Origin: Acidobacteriota bacterium
GTDB taxonomy: Bacteria; Acidobacteriota; Thermoanaerobaculia; Multivoradales; JAHZIX01
NCBI GenBank assembly: GCA_034211275.1
Contig: JAXHTF010000037.1
Location: 1 to 42,196, forward strand
Length of the DNA stretch: 42,196 nucleotides
Direction of reading: 5' to 3'
The translations under genes and the position numbers were made by a program. The notes under the pieces are model-generated. The model worked only from the letters and a program-made list of their open reading frames with translations. It was not told the origin of the DNA and made no database searches. Of this stretch, positions 15,899-24,300 are shown piece after piece (position 1 is the first letter of the stretch; each line of letters opens with the position of its first letter).

Positions 15899-17463
15899 AT
15901 GGTCCATAGCATCCGCTTTGCGTCGAAGCCCGAGCGCTCTCTTCTATCGGTGTGGGTCTTCATGGCGCTGGCAGCTTGGCTTCCCGCGGCGGTGCAAGCG
16001 GAGCCTCTTCCAGCCCTCGATGGCGGTGTCTCCATCCTGGGGGGGCCTACCAGGTGGATCGTCTCGACGACGACGGCACGGCCAGCGACTGTCTGGATGG
16101 GGTGCCGGAAGATTGTTCGCTGCGGGGAGCCTTGATTCGGGCGAATTCTGACGGAGTCGCGTCCACCGTGGTTTTGGCGGATGGTATTCACCAGCTCAGC
16201 CTTCCCGGGGCGGAGGAGGACTTGGGGCTGACCGGGGATTTGGACATTGTCGAGGCTCAGGATCTGATGCTCTCTGCCAGCCCAGACACCCGGCCGGTGA
16301 TCCGCCAGCTGGCCACCGACCGCATTCTCGAGGTTCACTCATCTGCGGGAGCCGTTCACCTCGTCGGGCATATGACCTTCGACGGCGGGACGGCGGTGAA
16401 CAGCGGCGGCCTGGAGTTGGGAGGCTCGCTGTACTTCTTTCGCGCCGACTCCCTGGAGCTCACCGACGTCCACTTTCGGGGCGGCAGTGCGGCGGACTTC
16501 GGCGGCTGTCTATATTGGGCGGCCCCCACCACGCCGGGCTCTCTGGACCTCACCGACGTCACCTTCGACGGATGCCAGACGGCGGGGCAGGGGGCTGGGT
16601 TCTTCATCCAAAGCGCCGATTCCACCGTGGTTCTCGACCGGATCACGGCGCGCAACGGACAGGCCGGCCTCACCGGCGGCGGCGGTGGGTTTTTCGGCGG
16701 CGCGACCACGGTGGTGATCCAGCGCTCGTCCTTCGAGCACAACACCGCCGCCAGTGCCGACACCTCGATGCGCGGCGGCGGGCTCTACCTGGGCAGCGGT
16801 TCGTTTTCCATTCACGAGTCCGCCTTTGTGCGCAACACCGTGGGCCAGGCCGGAGTCAATGATGCCTACGGCGGCGGCATCTTCTTGCAGAACAGCTCGC
16901 TGTTGTTGCGCAACTCCACCCTCAGTCAGAACCAGTCGGTGGCCACCTTCGACCGTGGCACGGAGCTGGCGGCACAAAATTCCGCCATCGGCTTCGAATT
17001 CGTCAGTCTGAAGTCTCGGGAGCCGCTGGTGACCTCCTCGGTGGATCTGGCATTCGACTCCGACCTCGACCTCTTCGCCTCGGTCATCCAAGGCTCCTGC
17101 GATCGTCCCGGAACCCTCACCTCCGAAGGCTTCAACGTCGATCGGCCGGTGGGCGGTGCGCCGGATACCGGCTGCAACCTCACCCACCCCGGGGACGTCT
17201 CGACCACCCTCGATCTCTTCGCCACCCTAGCCGGCTACGGAGGTCCCACTCCCAGCCATCCCCTGACCACCGACGGCGAGAACACGCTCTTGCTGGTCTC
17301 CTCCAGCTCCTGCGCGGATACCGACCAGCGGGGCGCCGAACGGCTGGGTCTCTTCTGCTACAGCGGCGCCTACGAAGCCAACGCCGAAGCGCCGGGGAAG
17401 TGGATCTTTTCGGACAATTTCGAGTCCGGGGACAGCACGGCCTGGTCCTCCACCGGTCCCTGA
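15899..17463 (+). CDS. CSLREA-domain parallel beta-helix surface protein, frameshifted at a G run
   Basis: ATG 15899 follows GAGGAGG by five bases and opens a signal peptide (hydrophobic VFMALAAWLPAAVQA, then EPLPALDGG). At the 7-G run 16039-16045 the frame shifts. From 16045 the other frame continues AYQVDRLDDDGTASDCLDG and EDCSLRGALIRAN, a CSLREA-type domain that must directly follow the signal. It is followed by right-handed beta-helix repeats (SGGLELGGSLYFF, YGGGIFLQNSSLLLRNSTLSQNQS) and a choice-of-anchor-like C-terminus ending FSDNFESGDSTAWSSTGP. One extra G would restore a single protein of about 521 aa. Reading only the downstream frame from 15952 would give a protein without a secretion signal. 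It may be a sequencing error, a broken gene or a slippery-run switch. Confidence 0.7.
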
Positions 17464-17493
17464 CTCTCGACCCCCGCGGTCGTCCTCCACGGT

Positions 17494-18426
17494 TCATCCG
17501 CAGTCGGCCTGGTCGCAGGGGTCTCCTTCCTCGATCTGCACCGTACTGTGCTCGATGCCGAAGCGATTGCGGGCGATGGCGCGGATCTCGTCCAGGATCT
17601 CGCCGCGGTCGCGGTCCTCGATGCAGGCGTGCACCGACAGGGACTCGAAGCCCGAGGTGATGGTCCAGATGTGCAGGTCGTGGACGCTCACCACCCCGTC
17701 CACCGCTGCCAGGGTCGCCTGCACCTCCTCGGCGTCGAGGTGGCGGGGGGTGGCCTCCATCAGCACGTTGACCGAATCCCGCAGCAGGGTCCAGGAGGAC
17801 CACACCACCAGTACCGCGATGAGGACCGAGGCGATGGGATCGGCGAGGTTCCAGCCGTAGGCCCAGATCAGGGCGCCGGCGACGATGGCCTGGACGCTGC
17901 CCAGGGTGTCCGCCAGCACGTGCAGCCAGGCGCCTCGCAGGTTGAGGGACTCCCCCTGACCGCCGTGGAGAATCTTCAAGCCGGCGAGGTTGACCACCAG
18001 GCCGCCGACGGCGATCCACAGCATGGTTTGGCCGTCGACGGGCTGCGGGCTCTGAAAGCGCTCCACCGCTTCCACCACGATGAACACCGCCACCGCCACC
18101 AGGGTGATGCCGTTGGCCAGGGCGGCGAGGATCTCCGTGCGGTGGTAGCCGAAGGTGCGGTTGGGCGAGCTGGGGCGGCGGGCGATCCACAGGGCGAAGA
18201 CGGCAAGGCCCAGAGAAGCAGCGTCGGAGAGCATGTGGCCGGCGTCCGCCAGCAGCGCCAGGGAGCCGGTGAGCAGCCCTCCCACCACCTCCGCCACCAT
18301 GTACAACAGCACCAGGCCGAGGGTGAAGGCCAGACGGCGCAGATTGCCGCCCCGATCGTCGCCGGCCCCGGCTCCGTGGCCGTGGCTGTGGCCGTGAGAA
18401 TGTCCGTGATGATGACCGTGGCTCAT
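17494..18426 (-). CDS. czcD: CDF-family cation efflux transporter (CzcD/ZitB-like)
   Basis: 310 aa. It exports Zn(II), Co(II) or Cd(II) from cytoplasm to periplasm by proton antiport. The N-terminus is a His-rich tail (HGHHHGHSHGHSHGHG). Six membrane helices follow, with the two zinc-site motifs HMLSD (helix 2) and HVLAD (helix 5). The C-terminal cytoplasmic domain has HDLHIWTITSG and ends with a CDQADCG motif. The ATG overlaps the upstream czcA stop (ATGA, 18423-18426), so it is coupled to the RND pump. It ends 30 bp from the convergent beta-helix gene. Confidence 0.92.
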   Translation of the reverse strand: MSHGHHHGHSHGHSHGHGAGAGDDRGGNLRRLAFTLGLVLLYMVAEVVGGLLTGSLALLADAGHMLSDAASLGLAVFALWIARRPSSPNRTFGYHRTEILAALANGITLVAVAVFIVVEAVERFQSPQPVDGQTMLWIAVGGLVVNLAGLKILHGGQGESLNLRGAWLHVLADTLGSVQAIVAGALIWAYGWNLADPIASVLIAVLVVWSSWTLLRDSVNVLMEATPRHLDAEEVQATLAAVDGVVSVHDLHIWTITSGFESLSVHACIEDRDRGEILDEIRAIARNRFGIEHSTVQIEEGDPCDQADCG

Positions 18427-21400
18427 GGTTCTCGCCTCGCTTTCGGGGCTGGCTCCTGCGGCCCGTCTGCTTCCGGCGGTGCCGCCGGAGCGATCCAAGC
18501 ATAGACCGTCGGCAGCACCAGGAGGGTGAGCAGGGTGGAGGTGACCAGGCCGCCGATGACCACCGTCGCCAGGGGACGCTGCACCTCGGCTCCGGCGCTG
18601 GTGGCCAGAGCCATGGGGACGAAGCCCAAGGAGGCCACCAGGGCGGTCATCAGCACCGGGCGCAGGCGTACCAGCGCGCCTTCTCGTGCTGCTTCCTGGG
18701 CCGCCTCCCGAGGGGACCCCTTCCCTTCGCTGCGCTCGACGATATAGGAGACCAGCACCACGCCGTTGAGCACCGCGATGCCGAAGAGGGCGATGAAGCC
18801 GACGCCGGCGGAGATGGAGAAGGGGTAGCCGCGCAGCGCCAGGGCGACGATGCCGCCGGTGATGGCCAGGGGCACGTTGAGGTAGATCAGCGCCGCCAGC
18901 CGTCCTGAACGGAAGGTGGAGTAGAGGAGGAGGAAGATCAGCGCCAGCGCCAGGGGCACCAGCAGCATCAGCCGGCGGGAGGCGGATTGCAGGTTCTCGA
19001 ACTGGCCGCCCCACTCGAGACTCCAGCCCGTGGGCAGCTCCACCTCCGCCGCCACCGCCCGCCGGGCTTCGGTGATGAAGGAGCCGAGATCTCGCCCGCG
19101 GACGTTGGCCTCGACGCTGATGCGCCGGCTGATGCGCTCGCGGCTGATCTGCGCCGGCCCTTCCTCGATGGTCACCTCGGCGACCTCCTCCAGGGGCACC
19201 AGCCGCCGCGGTCCCCCGGGAGTCGCCGGCGGCGCCGCCACCCGCAGGTCGCGGATGCGCTCCAGATCCTCCCGCACCGGGGCGGCGAAGCGGGCCTGCA
19301 GACGGAACCGCCGCTGGCCCTCCAGCACCAGACCCGCGGGAGCGCCGCCCACCGCCTCCACCACTTCCAGGATGTCCTCGGCGTGGACCCCGAGGCGCGC
19401 CGCCGCTGGCCGGTCGATGCGCACCCGCAGCATGGGCAGGCCGGTGGTCTGCTCGGCCTTGACGTCGGAGGCGCCGGGGATGCCCTGGAGCACTCCAACG
19501 ACCTCGTCCGCCGCGGTCTTGAGCTCCTCGAGATCGTCGCCGTAGATCTGCACCGCGACGTCCGAGCGCACTCCCGAGAGCAGCTCCGCCACCCGCAGCT
19601 CGATGGGTTGAGAAAAGCTGAAGATAGCTCCGGGGATGCGCCGGTTCATGGTCTCCTCGACGGCTTCCACCAACGCTTCCTTGGAGTCGTAGCGCCAGCG
19701 GTCCAGGGGATGGAGCATCAAGTAGGTGTCGCTGATCTCCACCCCCATGGGATCGGTGGCGATCTCCGCCCGGCCGGTGCGGGAGACCACGGTGTCGATC
19801 TCCTCGGCGAATTCTTCCAGCAGTACCCGTTCCGCCTGGCTGGAGATGCGGTTCGACTCCTCCAGGGAGATGGAGGGCAGCCTCCAGATCTGCATGGCGA
19901 TGGCTCCCTCGTCCAGTCGCGGGATGAATTCGGCGCCGAGGAAGGGGGTGAGCAGCAGGCTGGCGACGAAGATCGCCAGCGCCGCCCCGACGGTCACCCG
20001 GCGGTGTCCCAGGGAGCGGTCCAGCAGCGGCACGTAGAGGCGCCGCGCCCAGCGGAAGAGCAGAGGCTCGCGCTCCGACACCCGGCGCAGGAAGAGGCTC
20101 GCCAGCACCGGCATCAGGGTCAGGGCCAGCAGCAGCGAAGCGGCGAGGGCGAAGACCACGGTGAGCGCCATGGGCCGGAACATCTTCCCTTCCACCCCCC
20201 GCAGGGCGAGGATGGGCAGATAGACGATGATGATGATGCCGACGGCGAAGACCACCGGCCGGGCCACCTGGTGGGCCGCGCCACGGACCTTCTCCAGATG
20301 CGGCGTGGCCAGGTCGTCGCGGCGGTGGTGGAGGCGGCGGACGATGTTCTCGATCATCACCACCGAGCCGTCAACGATGAGCCCGAAGTCGATGGCCCCC
20401 AGGCTCATCAGATTCCCCGAGATGCCCAGCCGCTCCATGGCGATGAAGGCGGTGAGCATGGAGAGGGGAATGGCGGAGGCGACGATGAGCCCGCCCCGCA
20501 GGCTGCCCAGCAGGAGCAGCAGCGCCAGCACCACCAGCAGCCCGCCCTCGGCGAGGTTCTTGGCCACGGTGTGGATGGTGCGCCGAATCAGCTCCGTGCG
20601 GTCGTAGAAGGGATCGATGAAGACGCCCTCGGGAAGGGTGGTGGAGATCTGCTCCATCTTCTCCTTCACCCGGTCCACCACCACCCGGGAGTTTTCTCCC
20701 ATGAGCATCATGACGATACCTACCACCGCTTCCCCCTCGCCGTCTCGGGTCACCGCTCCCTGGCGGATCATCGGTGCCAGCTCGACGGTGGCGATGTCGT
20801 CGACGGTCACCGCCGTTCCCGCCTCGTCGTGGGCCAGGACGATGCGGCGGATGTCCTCCAAGCCCTCCACCAGGCCCTCACCGCGCACCAGATACTGCTC
20901 CCCCTGGTGGGCGATGTAGCCGCCGCCGACGGCGCGGTTGCTGGCGCGGACGGCGTCGAGAACGTCTCCCACGGACAGCCCGTAGGCGGTCATGCGCTCG
21001 GGGTCGAGGCTTACCTGGAAGGTCTTGAGCAGACCGCCGAAGGAGTTGACCTCGACGATCCCCGGCACCGAGCGCAGCTGGTAGTTGACGGTCCAGTCGA
21101 GGAGGGTCCGGAGCTCCATGGGGGTGTAGCAGTCATCGGTGTCGGGAGCCCCTTCGGCACAAGGATTCTCCGCCCGTACCTCGAATTGGTAGATCTCCCC
21201 GAGACCGGTGGAGATGGGGCCCATGGTGGGCTCACCGTAGCCTTCGGGGATGGTTTCCCGGGCCTCCGTGAGGCGTTCGGCGACCAGCTGGCGGGCCCAG
21301 TAGATGTCCGTGCCCTCGTCGAAGACCACGGTGACCACGGACAGTCCGAATTTGGACACCGAGCGGATCTCGCCGATGCGCGGCAGTCCGGACATGGAGG

Positions 21401-21611
21401 TCTCCACCGGGAAGGTGATGAAGCGCTCCACCTCCTCCGGGGCCAGCCCGGGGCTGTTGGTGAGCACTTGCACCTGCACGTTGGTGACGTCCGGCACCGC
21501 GTCGATGGGGAGTTGCAGCAGGGCGCGGGCGCCGATGCCGGCGACGAGCAACCAGAGGGCGATGACCAGCAGACGGTGATCGAGGGAGAAGTCGATGATG
21601 CGTCGAATCAT
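18423..21611 (-). CDS. czcA: Heavy-metal efflux RND pump, CzcA-like
   Basis: 1062 aa, full length for HME-RND transporters. It is a trimeric inner-membrane pump driven by protons that expels divalent metals (or Cu/Ag) from the periplasm or cytoplasm. The N-terminus MIRRIIDFSLDHRLLVIALW forms the first helix. VPDVTNVQVQVLTNSPG, GTDIYWARQLVAERL and the helix-4 motif DFGLIVDGSVVMIENIVRR are diagnostic of CzcA-type rather than CusA-type pumps. The start is set at 21611; the longer open frame upstream lacks family similarity. It lies 11 bp after czcB and overlaps czcD. Confidence 0.93.
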   Translation of the reverse strand: MIRRIIDFSLDHRLLVIALWLLVAGIGARALLQLPIDAVPDVTNVQVQVLTNSPGLAPEEVERFITFPVETSMSGLPRIGEIRSVSKFGLSVVTVVFDEGTDIYWARQLVAERLTEARETIPEGYGEPTMGPISTGLGEIYQFEVRAENPCAEGAPDTDDCYTPMELRTLLDWTVNYQLRSVPGIVEVNSFGGLLKTFQVSLDPERMTAYGLSVGDVLDAVRASNRAVGGGYIAHQGEQYLVRGEGLVEGLEDIRRIVLAHDEAGTAVTVDDIATVELAPMIRQGAVTRDGEGEAVVGIVMMLMGENSRVVVDRVKEKMEQISTTLPEGVFIDPFYDRTELIRRTIHTVAKNLAEGGLLVVLALLLLLGSLRGGLIVASAIPLSMLTAFIAMERLGISGNLMSLGAIDFGLIVDGSVVMIENIVRRLHHRRDDLATPHLEKVRGAAHQVARPVVFAVGIIIIVYLPILALRGVEGKMFRPMALTVVFALAASLLLALTLMPVLASLFLRRVSEREPLLFRWARRLYVPLLDRSLGHRRVTVGAALAIFVASLLLTPFLGAEFIPRLDEGAIAMQIWRLPSISLEESNRISSQAERVLLEEFAEEIDTVVSRTGRAEIATDPMGVEISDTYLMLHPLDRWRYDSKEALVEAVEETMNRRIPGAIFSFSQPIELRVAELLSGVRSDVAVQIYGDDLEELKTAADEVVGVLQGIPGASDVKAEQTTGLPMLRVRIDRPAAARLGVHAEDILEVVEAVGGAPAGLVLEGQRRFRLQARFAAPVREDLERIRDLRVAAPPATPGGPRRLVPLEEVAEVTIEEGPAQISRERISRRISVEANVRGRDLGSFITEARRAVAAEVELPTGWSLEWGGQFENLQSASRRLMLLVPLALALIFLLLYSTFRSGRLAALIYLNVPLAITGGIVALALRGYPFSISAGVGFIALFGIAVLNGVVLVSYIVERSEGKGSPREAAQEAAREGALVRLRPVLMTALVASLGFVPMALATSAGAEVQRPLATVVIGGLVTSTLLTLLVLPTVYAWIAPAAPPEADGPQEPAPKARREP

Positions 21612-21622
21612 GGCTCCCCCTC

Positions 21623-22921
21623 TCAGTGGCTGTGGCCGCCGCCCAGGTCTTCCCGGGCGAGCTCGGATTTGAGCACGAAGGTGCCTTCGGTGATCACCGC
21701 GTCGCCGGCCTCGAGGCCCGCCAGCACTTCCACCCACTCACCCTGCCGCCGGCCTGTTTGCACCGGCAGAGCCCGGAAGCGGGAGACCTTCCGCGCATCG
21801 CCCCGGGAGCCGCTCGTGGTGTCGCCCAGGGGACTGAATACCAGCGTTCGCTCGCCGTCCCGCACCACCGCCGCCGCCGGGACCACCAGCGCCTCCGGAG
21901 CCGGTGTTTGGAGGGAGCCGCCATGGGGATCCGTGAGCCGGACCGCGGCGAACATTCCCGGGCGCAGCAGACGCTCCGGGTTGGGGACGTCGATGCGGGC
22001 GCGGACGGTGCGGGTATCCGGCGCCACCTCGGCGCCGATGTACACCACCTCGCCGTGAAAATCGCGGTCCGGGAAGGCGTCGACCCGCACCTCCACGGCG
22101 TCACCTTCGTGAACCAGCGCCATATCCCGTTCGAAGACGTCGATCCACACCCACACTCGGCTCAGGTCCGCGATGGTGAAGAGGTTCTTCTCCGGCATCA
22201 CCAGCTCGCCGACGGTGACGTGTTTCTTCACCACCCGGCCGCCGATGGGCGCCCGCACCGACAGCAGGGCGGCGCCGGAGTCACCGGCTTCCAGGGCGGC
22301 GATCTGCTCCTCCGTCAGGCCGTAGAGACGCAGGGTCTCCCGGGCTCCCTGGCTCGTCGCCCGGGCCTGCACGAGCTCTGTCTTATGCTCCAGGAGGTCC
22401 CGCTGGGAGGTGATGCCGTCCCCGTAGAGAGCCTCCTCCCGGTCGAAGTTCTCCTGCGCCAGATCCGTGCGGCTGCGCGCCGCCAGATAGCGCACCTTGG
22501 CCTCCCCCAGCTCGATGGAGTCGATCACCGCCAGCGCCTGACCAGCTCGGACCCGCTCGCCTAAGCGGGCGTTCACCCGCGCCACCCGGCCGGGGATGCG
22601 GGGGCTGACGTGGGCCAGCCGGTCCTGCTCATAGTCCACCTCACCGGTGGTCTCGAGCTGCGGGTTGAGGGGGCGCAGCTGCGCCGTGGCGGCTACCAGA
22701 TCGACGGCGGCGAGCTTCTCCGCCGACAGGGTGAGGACGCCTTCTTCGTGCTCTTCGTGGTCTAGGGGGGCCTCCCCGGAGGAAGCCTGGGAATGCTCAG
22801 GATGGGACTCCGGATGGGTCTTCTCCGGGCCGCAACCTGCCAGAGCGAGGCACACGATGGGGCCCAGGACGAGGGGAAGGAAAATCCCGAGAACGGGGCG
22901 CGGTAACTGCAATCTCTCCAT
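21623..22921 (-). CDS. czcB: RND efflux periplasmic adaptor lipoprotein, CzcB-like
   Basis: 432 aa membrane-fusion protein linking the RND pump to an outer-membrane channel. Lipoprotein signal with lipobox LALAGC. A His/Glu-rich N-terminal stretch (HPESHPEHSQ, DHEEHEEG) could bind metal. The barrel-sandwich domain shows GEVDYEQDRLAHVSPRIPGRV and a short alpha-hairpin region; the beta-barrel has WVWIDVFERDMALVHEGD. It ends GGGHSH. The start is placed at 22921, after GGAGAG, rather than seven codons upstream. No outer-membrane partner gene (CzcC) is present here. Confidence 0.9.
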   Translation of the reverse strand: MERLQLPRPVLGIFLPLVLGPIVCLALAGCGPEKTHPESHPEHSQASSGEAPLDHEEHEEGVLTLSAEKLAAVDLVAATAQLRPLNPQLETTGEVDYEQDRLAHVSPRIPGRVARVNARLGERVRAGQALAVIDSIELGEAKVRYLAARSRTDLAQENFDREEALYGDGITSQRDLLEHKTELVQARATSQGARETLRLYGLTEEQIAALEAGDSGAALLSVRAPIGGRVVKKHVTVGELVMPEKNLFTIADLSRVWVWIDVFERDMALVHEGDAVEVRVDAFPDRDFHGEVVYIGAEVAPDTRTVRARIDVPNPERLLRPGMFAAVRLTDPHGGSLQTPAPEALVVPAAAVVRDGERTLVFSPLGDTTSGSRGDARKVSRFRALPVQTGRRQGEWVEVLAGLEAGDAVITEGTFVLKSELAREDLGGGHSH

Positions 22922-23125
22922 GGAATGAGCTCTCCAGCCCACGGATCAGCGCCGTCCGGATCCAGAGTGCCGGCTCCAGCGTGCTGGAATCGCACGGGAG
23001 GGTTGGATTCGGACGGGCCGTCCGGGGCAATGCGGGTCTAAGAAACTCCGGCCGGCGGACCAGCGGGATCCTGAGATAGGGGCGCAGTCGGCGGGGCCGG
23101 GGACGGAACGCGGGCTGTGGAGAGA

Positions 23126-23461
23126 TCAGCTCCGCGGTGGGTGGAAGACCCGGGAGAGATGGGGGTCGGGGGTCAGCTCGAGACCGTGAGTGCGAAATTC
23201 GCCAGCGGGGAGGAGCTGCCCCACCCGCGGCTGCCGCACCGCCGCCTGGGAGGCGACGGTGACGTGGCAGGAGCACAAATGGAAGGTGCCGGAGCAGCCG
23301 TGCTCGTCACCGTCCGGGGCATGATCCGCTCCCGCCTCGGCGGCGTGAGCCAGATGCCCGGCGGAGACCACGTGCCACAAATTCTCCGCCGTCTCCGCCA
23401 GACCTGGGGTGATCCCGCAGATGATGAGCACGACGAAGATCCTGGTCGCGAGCTTGCGCAT
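23126..23461 (-). CDS. Small Cys/His-rich periplasmic protein heading the czc operon
   Basis: 111 aa. It has a signal peptide (ATRIFVVLIICGITPGLAE) followed by HVVSAGHLAHAAEAGADHAPDGDEHGCSGTFHLCSCHV. The GCSGTFHLCSCH cluster with nearby His and Asp residues looks like a metal-binding site. Small proteins of this type often precede czc-type efflux genes. A role in metal sensing or buffering is inferred. A 204-bp gap to czcB holds no recognisable gene. The AAGGA lies directly against the ATG, so the precise start is uncertain. Confidence 0.65.
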   Translation of the reverse strand: MRKLATRIFVVLIICGITPGLAETAENLWHVVSAGHLAHAAEAGADHAPDGDEHGCSGTFHLCSCHVTVASQAAVRQPRVGQLLPAGEFRTHGLELTPDPHLSRVFHPPRS

Positions 23462-23600
23462 TCCTTGGACTATAACCCATCCCTCGCTTCGGTCCGGCAG
23501 ACCGATGCCTCCACCGGCGGTCGGCTACGGCTGCACTGGTCGGGGCTGAGGACGAAGAGGACGAGCTGTAGTCTCGGGAAGAGTCCCCGGCAACCGGTTT

Positions 23601-24023
23601 TCAAGCCTCGTCCGGAAGATGAAACGAGCACCGGGGCCCGCTGGCACTGGCCAGCCGGCGGTCGAGGGTGGCAAAGGTTAGTTGGAGCACTTCGGCGGCG
23701 GCGACGTACCAAGCGTCGTAGCAGGTAAGGTTGTGCCGGAGCTCCCAGATGCGGTTCTCGAAGGGTCGAATGGGAAGCAGCTCGATGGTGAGGTCCTGAA
23801 GCTCGCACTGCGCGGATGCTGCTTCCAGCGGCTGGATCTGGTGAGCGGCTTCCAGGCGCCTCAGGATGTTGAGAGTTTCGACTACAGCTAGCTGGGGGGC
23901 GGCGAGGAATTTGGCGGCGACAACCTCTTCGCTCCACTGCCCTTCTGCTCCTGAGTCCAGCAGTACGGAAACCAGGACCGAGGCGTCGACGACGTAGCCG
24001 TCGCTCTCAGGTTCGGTCCGCAT
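23601..24023 (-). CDS. vapC: PIN-domain ribonuclease toxin, VapC-like
   Basis: About 140 aa. PIN-domain toxins cleave RNA, often tRNA, using acidic residues around Mg(II). Acidic motifs are visible: VVDASVLVS near the N-terminus, VETLNIL in the middle, CYDAWYVAAAEVL and TLDRRLA near the C-terminus. The start is uncertain: ATG 24023 is used; a TTG at 24035 would add four residues. It overlaps the upstream antitoxin gene, the usual VapBC arrangement. Confidence 0.82.
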   Translation of the reverse strand: MRTEPESDGYVVDASVLVSVLLDSGAEGQWSEEVVAAKFLAAPQLAVVETLNILRRLEAAHQIQPLEAASAQCELQDLTIELLPIRPFENRIWELRHNLTCYDAWYVAAAEVLQLTFATLDRRLASASGPRCSFHLPDEA

Positions 24024-24243
24024 CCCGATGGGCAAGGATCGAGCGGGAATCGAGAGTCTTCGGTGCCAGCTCCTTGCGCTGCTTCACACGGCTAAGCCAT
24101 TGATCGACGCTAGGGCGGCTAGCCAGGCGCTCGAGCTCTGTTCGCAGATACTCCTGCATCGACTGCCCGGAGCGGGCCGCGCGAGCGGCCAGCTCGTCCC
24201 GTACTTCGTCGGCAACGTTGCGGATGGTGATCTGAACGCTCAT
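24007..24243 (-). CDS. vapB: Antitoxin, VapB/FitA-like ribbon-helix-helix
   Basis: 78 aa. The N-terminus SVQITIRNVADEVRDELAARAARSGQS, with MQEYLRTELERLA, is the FitA-like ribbon-helix-helix form, which binds DNA as a dimer. The C-terminal tail (WLSRVKQRKELAP) would occupy the toxin active site. It overlaps the toxin gene by 17 bases (more if TTG is used). It probably represses its own promoter upstream of 24243. Confidence 0.82.
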   Translation of the reverse strand: MSVQITIRNVADEVRDELAARAARSGQSMQEYLRTELERLASRPSVDQWLSRVKQRKELAPKTLDSRSILAHRDADRT

Positions 24244-24300
24244 AAAGTCAATTTACTGCTGATGCCAGCAGAATGCAAGCATCCAGATTCTGCGCAAGGC

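Noticed and set aside
15952-17463. Taking 15952 as the true start of the beta-helix gene
   Set aside because: That start gives no signal peptide and has no ribosome-binding site, whereas 15899 has both and joins at the G run.
18987-22058. 1023-codon plus-strand open frame
   Set aside because: It lies antisense to the czcA and czcB genes, whose protein motifs are unmistakable; long antisense frames are expected in GC-rich codon-biased DNA.
22922-23125. Possible truncated czcC between the small Cys/His gene and czcB
   Set aside because: No outer-membrane factor motif is visible in any minus-strand frame and the space is only 204 bp.
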